Positions 1 to 8,352 of a DNA stretch of 37,259 nucleotides are shown here, piece by piece (the first letter of the stretch is position 1; each line of letters begins with the position of its first letter). The stretch is from Oscillospiraceae bacterium (GTDB lineage Bacteria > Bacillota > Clostridia > Oscillospirales > UBA929). The stretch is from the NCBI GenBank assembly GCA_009782215.1, contig WRKO01000023.1:1-37259 (forward strand). Reading direction: 5' to 3'. The notes beneath the pieces were generated by a model, which did not search any database, was not told the DNA's origin, and was given only the letters and a program-made list of their open reading frames with translations. A program made the translations under genes and the position numbers.

Positions 1-4
1 GAGT

Positions 5-39
5 AGTTGACAGTTGATAGTGGATAGTTGATAGTGATG
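5..39. repeat. Tandem 7-base repeat (AGTTGAT-like)
   Basis: Five consecutive heptamers are read from base 5: AGTTGAC, AGTTGAT, AGTGGAT, AGTTGAT and a degenerate AGTGATG. The period of seven is exact and the unit is far more AT-rich than its surroundings. It lies upstream of the glucan synthase gene and runs to near the window edge, so the array may extend further left. A second heptad array with a different unit lies inside that gene at 3085-3118. The function is unknown. Short tandem heptamers of this kind are known from several bacterial groups. Confidence 0.8.
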
Positions 40-114
40 GGGCTGCGGGGGGTACGGGGGGTGTGGGGCATGAAGGGGTGGGGTTTGGGGTATACTGAGG
101 GGCGAGAATGGGGG
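39..114 (+). other. G-rich tract with G-quadruplex potential
   Basis: Nine runs of four to six G occur on the + strand within 76 bases (39-42, 47-52, 56-61, 65-68, 75-78, 80-83, 87-90, 99-102, 110-114), separated by loops of one to eight bases. This exceeds the usual four-tract pattern for an intramolecular G-quadruplex. A TATACT hexamer at 91-96 interrupts the runs and could be a -10 element for the following gene, although no convincing -35 is visible. The tract is on the non-template strand just upstream of the glucan synthase start. Whether it folds or regulates is inference. Confidence 0.6.
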
Positions 115-141
115 CGGCGGGACGCCGGGCGGAGGGTGTTT

Positions 142-3100
142 ATGAGAGGGTTTACATCAGGCCGCGGGGCGGCGCGGCGTTTGCGACGCGACATACAGGT
201 GATTGAGCGGACGGCGGCGCGGGCGGCGGCGTGGAGCCGGAAAAGCCGTTTGCTGCCCAAGGAGGCGGAATGGCTGCTTGACAACCGCTATCTGTGCCGC
301 CGCGAGGGGGAGGAAGCGCGGGCGGCGCTGAAGGGCGCGCGGTCGCTCCCGGCGGAGGGCGGGCTTCCGGCGGTTTACAGGCTGGCGCAGGCGCTGGCGG
401 GGCAGGGCGGCGAAACCACGGAGGAGCGAATCGGCCGGTTTTTGAGGGAGAGTCAAGCGGAGCGGCCCCTTTTTGAGCGGGAGCTGTGGCTGTTTGTCCC
501 GATGCTGCGCGCGGCGGTGATTGCCCGCGTCGCGCAGAGCTGCCGCGAGATCAACGGGATTTTCGACGCGTACGCGAGGACGTCGGGCGACAGCCCGTTT
601 ACGGCGGAGGCGCGGGCGTTCGCGCTGAGACAATCCGGGCGGGTTCCCGACCGGGGGACGGAGGAGTTCGCGGCGGCGGCGGAGGGGGCGCACCGCCGCA
701 ATGCGGAGACGGTGGGCGGGCTGATTACGGCGCTGCGCTTTTTGTCTAACGCCGATTTGACCGAGACGCTGCGGGACGCCGGGGCGCTGGAGGCCATTCT
801 GCGTCGCGACCCGCTCTATTTGGCGGCGGACGAGGAGACGCGGGGCGCGTGCCGGCGGCGGCTTGCGCGGCTTGCGGAAAAGGCGGGGCTGTCTGAGCCG
901 GACGCGGCGGAGAGGGTGCTGGAGCTTTCTCTGGCGGGGGAGAGCGAAAAGGAGAGGGCGGTTTGGTATTATCTCTGGGAGAGGCCGCTGGGGCGCAAGC
1001 CGTCTAAGCTTCCGGGGCGGCTGTATTTTTGCGCGTTGGCGCTGCTGACCTTTTTGCCGGGCGCGGCTTGCGCGGCGCTGACGGGGCGTTTGTGGGCGGG
1101 GCTGTTGCTGTTGCTGCCGCTGGCGGCGATGGCGAAAAACCTCTGCGACGCGGTGGCGACGCGCTGGGTACCCTGCCGTCCCGTGCCGAGGCTGGAGCTG
1201 AAGGAGGGGATTCCGGCGGAGGGGAAAACCCTTTGCGTTATCTCGGCGCTGCTGACCGGGGGGCAGAAGGGCGCGGAGCTTGCCAAAAAGCTGGAGGCTT
1301 ACCGTCTTGCCAACCGCGACGCGGGAGAAAACCTGCTGTTTGGGCTGCTGGCGGATTTGCCGGACAGCACGCAGAAAACGCGTCCCGCCGACGAACGCGT
1401 CCTCGGCGCGGCGAAGCAGGCGGTGTTTGCCCTCAACCGCAGATACGGCGGCGGGTTTTATCTGTTTACCCGAGGGCGGGAATGGAATGTGCGGGACAGA
1501 ACCTTTATGGCGTGGGAGCGCAAGAGGGGGGCGCTGATGGAGCTGTGCCGCTTTTTGCGCGGGAAGCAGAGCGCTTTGCAGGTCGCCTCCGGGGACAAGG
1601 CCGCGCTGCGCGGGACGCGGCTTCTCATCACGCTTGACAGCGATACCGTTTTGACGCCGGGCTCCGCCCGCCGTATGGCGGGGGCGATGCTGCACCCGTT
1701 TAACCGCCCCTCCGTTGACGCCAAACGCAAGATCGTGACGGACGGGCACGGCGTCCTCGCGCCGAGGATGGCTGTGGACTTGGAGGCCGCGGGGAGGAGC
1801 GTGTTTTCCCGCGTCTTTGCGGGTCAGGGGGGGCTGGACCCTTACAGCGGGACGGCGGGCGAGGTGTATCACGATTTGTTCGGGCAGGGGAGCTTTCATG
1901 GCAAGGGCATTTTTGACATCGGCGTGTATTTGGACTGCTTGGACGGGCGGCTGCCGGAAAACCGCGTGCTTTCGCACGATTTGCTTGAGGGCGGGTTTCT
2001 GCGGGCGGGGCTGATGGAGGATGTGGAGCTGACCGACGGGTTTCCGTCCACCGCGCGAGCTTGGTTTCTGCGCCAGCACCGCTGGATCAGAGGCGACTGG
2101 CAGGCCGCGAAATGGGCGTTTGGCAAGGAGCTTACCCCGTTGGCCCGCTGGAAGCTCTTTGACCCGCTGAGGAGCAGTTTGACCCCGGTTGCGGCGCTGG
2201 CGGCGCTGACGGCGGGGACGCTGCTGCCGGGGCGGGCGTTCGGGGTGATTTTGGCCGTTGCGCTGACGGCGACGGCTTCGCATCTGCTGCTCTCCCTTGC
2301 GGAGCGGGCCGCCAAGCCCGGGCGGGTTTCCAAGCGGACGCACGCGGCCATCATCACCGGCTTGCCGGCGGTGGCGAGCCAGACGCTGCTGCTGCTGACC
2401 TTTTTGCCGTATAACGCCGTGGTTTCGGCTCAGGCGGCGGCGCTCGCGTTTTGGCGCGTTTGCGTGAGCCGGAGAAAGCTGCTGGAATGGACAACCTCCG
2501 CCGAGATGGAAAATGTCTTTGCCGGCGCGGCGCAGACCGCGAGGGAGATGTTTCCGGGGCTGGCGTGGGGCGTGTTCACCGCCTGTTTGTCGCGCTCGGC
2601 CGTGGGGTGGCTGCTGGGCGTTTGCTGGGCGGCGTCGCCGTTTGTCGCGTACGCTGTGAGCCGGACGGGGCGCGCGGCGGAAAAGCTGGACGGGGCCGAC
2701 CGCGCGTTTTTGATGCGGCAAGCCGCGCTGATGTGGCGGTATTTTGAGGATTTGACCCTGCCGGAGGAGCATTATCTCATCCCGGACAATTTTCAGGAGC
2801 AGCCCGCGGCGGGCGCCGCGCACCGCACCTCGCCGACCAATGTCGGCCTTGCCCTGCTCTGCGCGGTTGCGGCGGCGGACTTGGGGCTGTGCGCGAGGGA
2901 AAAAGCGCTGACCATGATAGAGGCGACGCTGCGAACCCTTGAGGCCATTCCCAAGTGGCACGGGCATCTGCTCAACTGGTATGACACGCGCACGCTGGAG
3001 CCGCTGCCGCCGCGCTGTGTCTCCTCGGTGGACTCCGGCAACCTGTGCGGGTGCCTGATTGCCCTGCGGGAAGGGTTGGGGGAGCAATGGACAATGGACA

Positions 3101-6100
3101 ATGGTCAATGGACAATGAAGGCGCGGGAGCTGGCGGAGCGGGCGGGCGCGCTGGCGGATGGGATGGATTTCCGGCCGTTGTATGACGACAAAAGGAAGCT
3201 GTTCCGCATCAGCGTGGAATTGGATAACCCGGGGGCGGACGGGGGCGTGTATGATTTGCTGGCGTCGGAGGCGCGGCAGACGAGCTATATTGCGGTGGCG
3301 CGGGGCGAGGTGGACAAAAAACACTGGCAAAATTTGGGGCGGGCGCAGACGGCGCTGGGGCGCTATCAGGGGATGGCGTCGTGGACGGGGACGATGTTTG
3401 AATATTTCATGCCCCATCTGCTTTTGCCGGCATACCGGAACTCCCTGCTGAAGGAATCGCTTGATTTCGCCGTTTACGCGCAGCGGGCGCAGGCGGCGAA
3501 GCGCGGCGGGCCTTGGGGCGTTTCGGAGAGCTGCTTTTACGCGTTTGACCGCTCGCTGAATTACCAGTATAAGGCGCACGGGGTTCAGGCGCTCGCGTAT
3601 AAGCGTGGGCTGGGCGCCGACCGCGTCGTCGCGCCGTACGCCTCTTTTCTGACCCTGCTGACCCATCCCTCCGCGTCGGTGCGCAATCTGCGGCGGCTGC
3701 ACAGGCTGGGGGCGGAGGGGACTTACGGGATGATTGAGGCGTTGGACTATACCCCGGCGAGGGGGCCGTCCCCGTTCGCGCAGGTGCGATGCTATATGAG
3801 CCACCATTTGGGCATGAGCATCCTTGCCGTTTGCAACGCCTTGCGCGAGAATGTGATGCAGAAGCGCTTCATGCGGAACGCGGCGATGGGGGCGTTCGCG
3901 GGGCTGCTGCAGGAACGCGTGCCGGTGGGCGCGGCGGTGGTGGGGCCGGCGGGGCGGGAGGTGCCGGAAAAACCCAAACGCGCCGAGGGGATGGACTATT
4001 CGGTGGAAATCGAACGGATACGCCCGGACAGCCCCAAGGCGTCACTTTTGGGCAACGCGTCCTACACCGTTCTCTGCGCCGACAACGGCGAGACGCGCTC
4101 GCAGTGCGGGACGGACGCGATGACGCTGGGGATGGCGTTTTATTTCGGCGGCATGGCCTTTTTGCCGGATTCGGCGTCATTTACCGGGACGCATACCGTA
4201 TGGCGCGGCGCGGCGGGAAGCGTGCAGGGCGAGCTGAGCGTATCGGTGCCGGAAAACGAAAACGCGGAGCTGCGCGTTTGGACGCTGCGCAATGACGGCA
4301 AGACGGCGGCGGAGGGAATCGCTGCCTGCTATTTTGAGCCGGTGCTGCAAAGGGCGGAGGATTATGCGGCCCATCCGGCGTTCAGCAAGCTCTTTTTGGA
4401 CGCTAGGACGGAGGACGGCGCGTGCTTCATCCGCCGGCGCCCGCGCGCCGGACGGCGGGGGATGTGGCTGGCCTTTGTGTGCGACGACGAGAGTGTGGGC
4501 TATGAAACGTCGCGGGAGACGGCGGTGGGGCGGGGCAGGGAGCCTAAGGGCGGCGCGCCGGGGCCGGCGTCTCCCGCGGAGGTGCCGATTGACCCTTGCG
4601 TCTACGCGGCTGTGCCGGTGAAACTCGAGCCGGGCGGGAAGCGGTCGCTGCGGTTTGCCTTGGCGTACGCTTCGGCGGCGGCGGACGCGCTGGCGGCGGC
4701 GCGGCGCACCCTCAAGCGGACGACCGGTTCGCCGCTGCCGGACGAGGCGGCGCTGGCGTTGGGGCTGACGCCCTCGGAGCGGGAGGAAGCCTTTGAATGG
4801 ATGGCAAAGATGGCGTTTCCGAAGGCAGAACGGGCGGAAAGCGGGAAAGATATGCGGGCGGCCCCGGACGTCTCCCTCCGCCGCGCGCCGGTTGGCGGCG
4901 TTTCGGGCTTATGGGCGATGGGGATTTCGGGGGATTTGCCGCTGCTGCTCGCCGAGGCGGTGGACAGCGCTCGCTGGGAGAAGGCGTCGCGCGCGGCGCG
5001 TCAGCACCGCTGGCTGTCTCTGTGCGGATACGCGTGCGACCTCGCCGTTTTGCTCCAAGACGGGGGAGACTACCGCCGTCCGGCCAAGACGCTGCTGATG
5101 GAGACGCTCAAGGCTTGCCGCGCCGAGAATACCGCCGGGCGGAAGGGCGGCGTGCATACGGTGGACGCGGAAACGCTGACGAACGGGCAGGCGGCGCTGC
5201 TGAGGGCGTTCGCGTCGGTGAGGATAGGCGAGGAGCCGCCCGCGCTCCTTACGGAGGAGGCCGCGGCCCGGACGGAAACGCTTTTACCGGCGCTTCGCGC
5301 CGCTTCCCCCGGAGAAGGCGGCGGGAGAGACGTTGAATACCGTTGGAACGCCGACAGCTCGTTCGCGTTTGACATTCGCGGCAAGCTGCCGCCGCTGGCG
5401 TGGAGCCATACGCTGGCAAACCGCAACTTTTCCGCGCTTGTGACCGAGACGGGGGCGGGGTATATCGCGTTTCAAAACGCGAGGGAGAACAAATACACGC
5501 CGTGGACGAACGACCCGCTGGCCATTGACGGCGGCATCAAGCTGACGGTGGCGTCTGAAAGCGGGGCGGTCAGCCCCTTTGCCTCGGACGACGGGTTTGC
5601 CTGCGGGGTGACGTATGGGTTTGGCTTTGCGCGGTGGGAGAAGCGGGCTGGGGCTCTTTGCGTGACGACGACGCAGTTTGTGCCGCCCGACCGCAGCGCG
5701 CTGGTGACGCTGATAGAGGCGCCGGGCACGGAGGGGTTTTCATTTGAGATTACCCCGGTGATGGGCGTTTCCCCGGGGGATGGGCGGCTGTGCGCGGCGC
5801 GGCGCGGGGAGGACGGCGTTATCCGCATTGAAAACCCCTTTAACACCGCGTATGCGCCGCAAGCCTTTATCATCGCGCAGTCTCCGATGAAGGACGGGCG
5901 GGCTGTGCTGGTTATGGGCGCGGCGCGGAACGGGCCGGGCGAGGCGCGGCTGAAAACGCTGGCGCAATGGGACGCGGCGGAGGACGCCCTGCGGAGGACA
6001 CGGGCGTATTGGGACAAGGCCGTGCGGCCCGTTTCGGTTGAAAGCGGCCGGCCGGCGCTTGACCATTACGGGAACGGCTGGGCGCTGTATCAGGTCATCG

Positions 6101-7296
6101 CGACCCGCCTGTTTGCCCGCGCCTCGCAATACCAATGCGGCGGCGCTTACGGGTTCCGCGACCAGCTTCAGGACGTCTGCGCCGCGCTGCGAAGCGAGCC
6201 GCGCCACGCGAAGACGCAAATTTTGCGGGCCTGCGCCCACCAGTATGAGGAGGGGGACGTCATGCACTGGTGGCATCCCGCCAACTGTGAGCGGGGGGTT
6301 TCAAACAAAGGCGTGCGTACGCGCTGCTCGGACGATTTGCTGTGGCTGCCGTATACGGTGGCGGAATATGTGGAGCGCACGGGGGATACGACGATTTTGT
6401 CGATGGAGACGCCCTATCTCTCCTCGCCGCCGCTGGAGGAGGGGAGTGACGACCGTTATGAGAGCGCGGCGGTGACGGAACGGCGCGGAAGCGTGTACGA
6501 GCACTGTCTTCGCGCGATTGAGAAGGTGATGGAGCGCGGCGCGGGGGCGCACGGGCTTCTCTTGATGGGCGCGGGCGACTGGAACGACGGGATGAACCTT
6601 GTGGGGCATAAGGGGCGGGGTGAGAGCGTTTGGCTGACGTGGTTCGCGGCGCATACCGCCGAGCGGTTTGCCGGGGTGTGTAAAACTTTATCAAATGTGG
6701 AAAACTCCGGCCGTCTTTTGGCGTGGGCGGAGGGGCTGATTCGGGCGGCCACGGAGGCGTGGGACGGCGGGTGGTTTTTGCGCGGATATTATGACGACGG
6801 CACGACCTTGGGCTCGGAAAGCGACGCGGAGTGCCGGATTGACTCGATTGCGCAGAGCTTTTCCGCGCTGTTCGGCGGCCGTGTGCCGGGGGAGAAGGTC
6901 GGGACGGCGCTGGAAAGCGCGGCGGGGCGGCTTGTGGATAAGGAGGCCGGCTTGATTCGGCTGTTCGCGCCGCCGTTTTCGGGGCGGGGGGACAAGGACC
7001 CGGGGTATATTAAGGGGTATGTGCCGGGGGTGCGGGAAAACGGGGGGCAGTACACCCACGCGGCGATATGGCTGGCGATGGCGTTTTTGAAAACGGGAGA
7101 CAGGCGGCGCTGCCTTGAGCTTTTGGAGATGCTGCTGCCGGAGACGCATGACAACGCCGTTTACAAAGCCGAGCCGCACGTCCTCGCGGCCGACGTCTAC
7201 GGGCATCCGGCGCATTTGGGGCGGGGCGGATGGAGCCATTACACCGGCGCGGCGGCTTGGTTTTACCGCGTGCTGCTGGAGGCTTTGGAGGAATAA
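142..7296 (+). CDS. Cyclic beta-1,2-glucan synthase-like GT84/GH94 protein
   Basis: A very large membrane glycosyltransferase/phosphorylase of 2384 residues. ATG 142 is chosen because GGAGGG (131-136) sits five bases upstream; an upstream in-frame ATG (40) lacks a ribosome site and would translate the G-rich tract. Visible order: a soluble N-terminal region, a hydrophobic pair (about 294-333), a GT84/GT2-like domain with DSD (D499, D501) and QHRWIRGDW (Q645, R647, W648), several membrane segments (about 680-840), a glycoamylase-like region (about 1010-1060), beta-sandwich repeats, and a GH94 catalytic barrel with GFRDQLQD (near 2005) and GDWND (D2149; the general acid lies in this motif in GH94 phosphorylases). 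NdvB and Cgs enzymes are about 2800 residues, so this is a shorter relative. In that family the GT84 domain builds beta-1,2-glucan on the protein and GH94 trims the chain length. A 7-base repeat array lies in frame at residues 982-993. Whether the product is cyclic glucan is inferred from the family. Confidence 0.85.
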   Translation: MRGFTSGRGAARRLRRDIQVIERTAARAAAWSRKSRLLPKEAEWLLDNRYLCRREGEEARAALKGARSLPAEGGLPAVYRLAQALAGQGGETTEERIGRFLRESQAERPLFERELWLFVPMLRAAVIARVAQSCREINGIFDAYARTSGDSPFTAEARAFALRQSGRVPDRGTEEFAAAAEGAHRRNAETVGGLITALRFLSNADLTETLRDAGALEAILRRDPLYLAADEETRGACRRRLARLAEKAGLSEPDAAERVLELSLAGESEKERAVWYYLWERPLGRKPSKLPGRLYFCALALLTFLPGAACAALTGRLWAGLLLLLPLAAMAKNLCDAVATRWVPCRPVPRLELKEGIPAEGKTLCVISALLTGGQKGAELAKKLEAYRLANRDAGENLLFGLLADLPDSTQKTRPADERVLGAAKQAVFALNRRYGGGFYLFTRGREWNVRDRTFMAWERKRGALMELCRFLRGKQSALQVASGDKAALRGTRLLITLDSDTVLTPGSARRMAGAMLHPFNRPSVDAKRKIVTDGHGVLAPRMAVDLEAAGRSVFSRVFAGQGGLDPYSGTAGEVYHDLFGQGSFHGKGIFDIGVYLDCLDGRLPENRVLSHDLLEGGFLRAGLMEDVELTDGFPSTARAWFLRQHRWIRGDWQAAKWAFGKELTPLARWKLFDPLRSSLTPVAALAALTAGTLLPGRAFGVILAVALTATASHLLLSLAERAAKPGRVSKRTHAAIITGLPAVASQTLLLLTFLPYNAVVSAQAAALAFWRVCVSRRKLLEWTTSAEMENVFAGAAQTAREMFPGLAWGVFTACLSRSAVGWLLGVCWAASPFVAYAVSRTGRAAEKLDGADRAFLMRQAALMWRYFEDLTLPEEHYLIPDNFQEQPAAGAAHRTSPTNVGLALLCAVAAADLGLCAREKALTMIEATLRTLEAIPKWHGHLLNWYDTRTLEPLPPRCVSSVDSGNLCGCLIALREGLGEQWTMDNGQWTMKARELAERAGALADGMDFRPLYDDKRKLFRISVELDNPGADGGVYDLLASEARQTSYIAVARGEVDKKHWQNLGRAQTALGRYQGMASWTGTMFEYFMPHLLLPAYRNSLLKESLDFAVYAQRAQAAKRGGPWGVSESCFYAFDRSLNYQYKAHGVQALAYKRGLGADRVVAPYASFLTLLTHPSASVRNLRRLHRLGAEGTYGMIEALDYTPARGPSPFAQVRCYMSHHLGMSILAVCNALRENVMQKRFMRNAAMGAFAGLLQERVPVGAAVVGPAGREVPEKPKRAEGMDYSVEIERIRPDSPKASLLGNASYTVLCADNGETRSQCGTDAMTLGMAFYFGGMAFLPDSASFTGTHTVWRGAAGSVQGELSVSVPENENAELRVWTLRNDGKTAAEGIAACYFEPVLQRAEDYAAHPAFSKLFLDARTEDGACFIRRRPRAGRRGMWLAFVCDDESVGYETSRETAVGRGREPKGGAPGPASPAEVPIDPCVYAAVPVKLEPGGKRSLRFALAYASAAADALAAARRTLKRTTGSPLPDEAALALGLTPSEREEAFEWMAKMAFPKAERAESGKDMRAAPDVSLRRAPVGGVSGLWAMGISGDLPLLLAEAVDSARWEKASRAARQHRWLSLCGYACDLAVLLQDGGDYRRPAKTLLMETLKACRAENTAGRKGGVHTVDAETLTNGQAALLRAFASVRIGEEPPALLTEEAAARTETLLPALRAASPGEGGGRDVEYRWNADSSFAFDIRGKLPPLAWSHTLANRNFSALVTETGAGYIAFQNARENKYTPWTNDPLAIDGGIKLTVASESGAVSPFASDDGFACGVTYGFGFARWEKRAGALCVTTTQFVPPDRSALVTLIEAPGTEGFSFEITPVMGVSPGDGRLCAARRGEDGVIRIENPFNTAYAPQAFIIAQSPMKDGRAVLVMGAARNGPGEARLKTLAQWDAAEDALRRTRAYWDKAVRPVSVESGRPALDHYGNGWALYQVIATRLFARASQYQCGGAYGFRDQLQDVCAALRSEPRHAKTQILRACAHQYEEGDVMHWWHPANCERGVSNKGVRTRCSDDLLWLPYTVAEYVERTGDTTILSMETPYLSSPPLEEGSDDRYESAAVTERRGSVYEHCLRAIEKVMERGAGAHGLLLMGAGDWNDGMNLVGHKGRGESVWLTWFAAHTAERFAGVCKTLSNVENSGRLLAWAEGLIRAATEAWDGGWFLRGYYDDGTTLGSESDAECRIDSIAQSFSALFGGRVPGEKVGTALESAAGRLVDKEAGLIRLFAPPFSGRGDKDPGYIKGYVPGVRENGGQYTHAAIWLAMAFLKTGDRRRCLELLEMLLPETHDNAVYKAEPHVLAADVYGHPAHLGRGGWSHYTGAAAWFYRVLLEALEE
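3085..3118 (+). repeat. Tandem 7-base repeat (CAATGGA) inside the coding region
   Basis: Four full heptamers (CAATGGA, CAATGGA, CAATGGT, CAATGGA) and a partial fifth (CAATGA) lie in frame in the glucan synthase gene. They encode a W/M/N/Q-rich patch unlike its Arg/Ala/Glu-rich surroundings. The patch separates an ALREGL helix from the next ARELAERA helix, which looks like a surface loop that tolerates insertion. The period equals that of the array at 5-39, but the unit differs. Confidence 0.8.
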
Positions 7297-7318
7297 GCAC
7301 AATATACTGTATACCCAC

Positions 7319-7347
7319 TTGACCGCGCGGGCGGTATGCGGTATAAT
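7319..7347 (+). promoter_or_regulatory. Sigma-A promoter of lgt
   Basis: TTGACC (7319-7324) is followed after 17 bases by a perfect TATAAT (7342-7347). Transcription would begin near 7354, about 27 bases before the lgt start. It probably drives lgt, folD and fhs together, since no other promoter is seen until 10780. Confidence 0.8.
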
Positions 7348-7380
7348 CGGTGGAGACATAAGACTGGAGGCGATGCTTTG

Positions 7381-8352
7381 ATGATTGGGTTTCCCGGCAT
7401 AGGACTGGAATTTCAGCGCAGCCCGGAGATATTCCGGTTTACGGACAGATATGCTCTGTATTGGTATGGGCTGATTATTGTGGCGGGGGTTTTTCTCGCG
7501 ATTTTCTACTGTTTGCGGCAAGCCAAGCAGTTCGGATTGAAGCAGGATGAACTTGTGGACATGCTTCTGTTCGCCATACCGGCGGGGATTGTCGGGTCGC
7601 GGCTGTATTTTGTGGCGTTTAACTGGGAGGAATTCCGGGGCGAGCCGCTTAGCATCCTTTACACGTGGCAGGGAGGGATGACCATCCACGGCGCAATCCT
7701 CGGCGCGGCGGCGGCGGCGGGGCTTTTTTGCTGGGTGCGGCATATCAACGCCGGCGCGATGTTTGATGTCGGCGCGATGGGGCTTTTGATTGGACAGGCC
7801 GTGGGGCGCTGGGGCAATTTTGTCAACGGTGAGGTTTACGGAAAGCCGACCGATTTGCCTTGGCGGATGGCGGTGCGTGGGCAGGAGGTGCATCCGCTGT
7901 TTCTCTACGAATCTCTGTGGAACATACTGGGGCTTGTGCTGCTGAGGCTTTTGATGAAAAAGCGCAAATACAACGGGCAGATGTTTACCCTGTACATCGC
8001 GTGGTACGGGCTGGGGCGCGGGCTGATGGAAGGGATGCGCGCGCCGGCGTTTAACCTGATGGCGGGGAGCTGGATGGTTTCGCAGGCGGTGGCCGCCGTT
8101 TCCTGCGTGGCCGCGCTGGCTCTGCTGTTCTATATGACGCTGTTCAGAAAACACCCGCCGCTGCTTGCGTGGACGGCGGAACGGGACGAATATGAGGTAT
8201 ACCGCAAGGAGCGGCGGCAGGGCGCCGCCGCGACAGAAGAAGCGCTTCCCGGAGAGGGGAACGAAACAGAGGGCGGCGCCGACGAAGGGGAGGAAACGGG
8301 CAATGGCGATACGGATGGACGGGATAGCGACGGCGAAGACGATTCGGGATGA
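7381..8352 (+). CDS. lgt: Prolipoprotein diacylglyceryl transferase
   Basis: This membrane enzyme moves a diacylglyceryl group from phosphatidylglycerol to the lipobox cysteine of prelipoproteins, the first step of lipoprotein maturation. The 323-residue product has the family signature GRWGNFVNGE (142-151), an upstream QGGMTIHGA segment with H103, the GRGLMEGMR motif near 212-220, and about seven hydrophobic segments. ATG 7381 is preceded by GGAGG (7366-7370) at ten bases; an in-frame TTG at 7378 gives seven-base spacing and is an alternative, while ATG 7336 lies upstream of the expected RNA start. After the conserved core (about 260) comes a polar, acidic Glu/Gly/Asp tail whose coding sequence overlaps the start of folD by 50 bases. 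The lipoprotein hydrolase at 30514 is a potential substrate. Confidence 0.95.
   Translation: MIGFPGIGLEFQRSPEIFRFTDRYALYWYGLIIVAGVFLAIFYCLRQAKQFGLKQDELVDMLLFAIPAGIVGSRLYFVAFNWEEFRGEPLSILYTWQGGMTIHGAILGAAAAAGLFCWVRHINAGAMFDVGAMGLLIGQAVGRWGNFVNGEVYGKPTDLPWRMAVRGQEVHPLFLYESLWNILGLVLLRLLMKKRKYNGQMFTLYIAWYGLGRGLMEGMRAPAFNLMAGSWMVSQAVAAVSCVAALALLFYMTLFRKHPPLLAWTAERDEYEVYRKERRQGAAATEEALPGEGNETEGGADEGEETGNGDTDGRDSDGEDDSG

Noticed and set aside
157..3807. Minus-strand open frame of 1216 residues opposite the glucan synthase gene
   Set aside because: The translation is Arg/Pro/Gln-rich low complexity with no domain. It mirrors the GC-rich codon pattern of the real gene on the + strand, which has clear motifs.
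6933..6941. TGTGGATAA, a DnaA-box match inside the glucan synthase gene
   Set aside because: It is a single site encoding a Leu-Val-Asp-Lys stretch, with no second box nearby. Chance is the simplest explanation.
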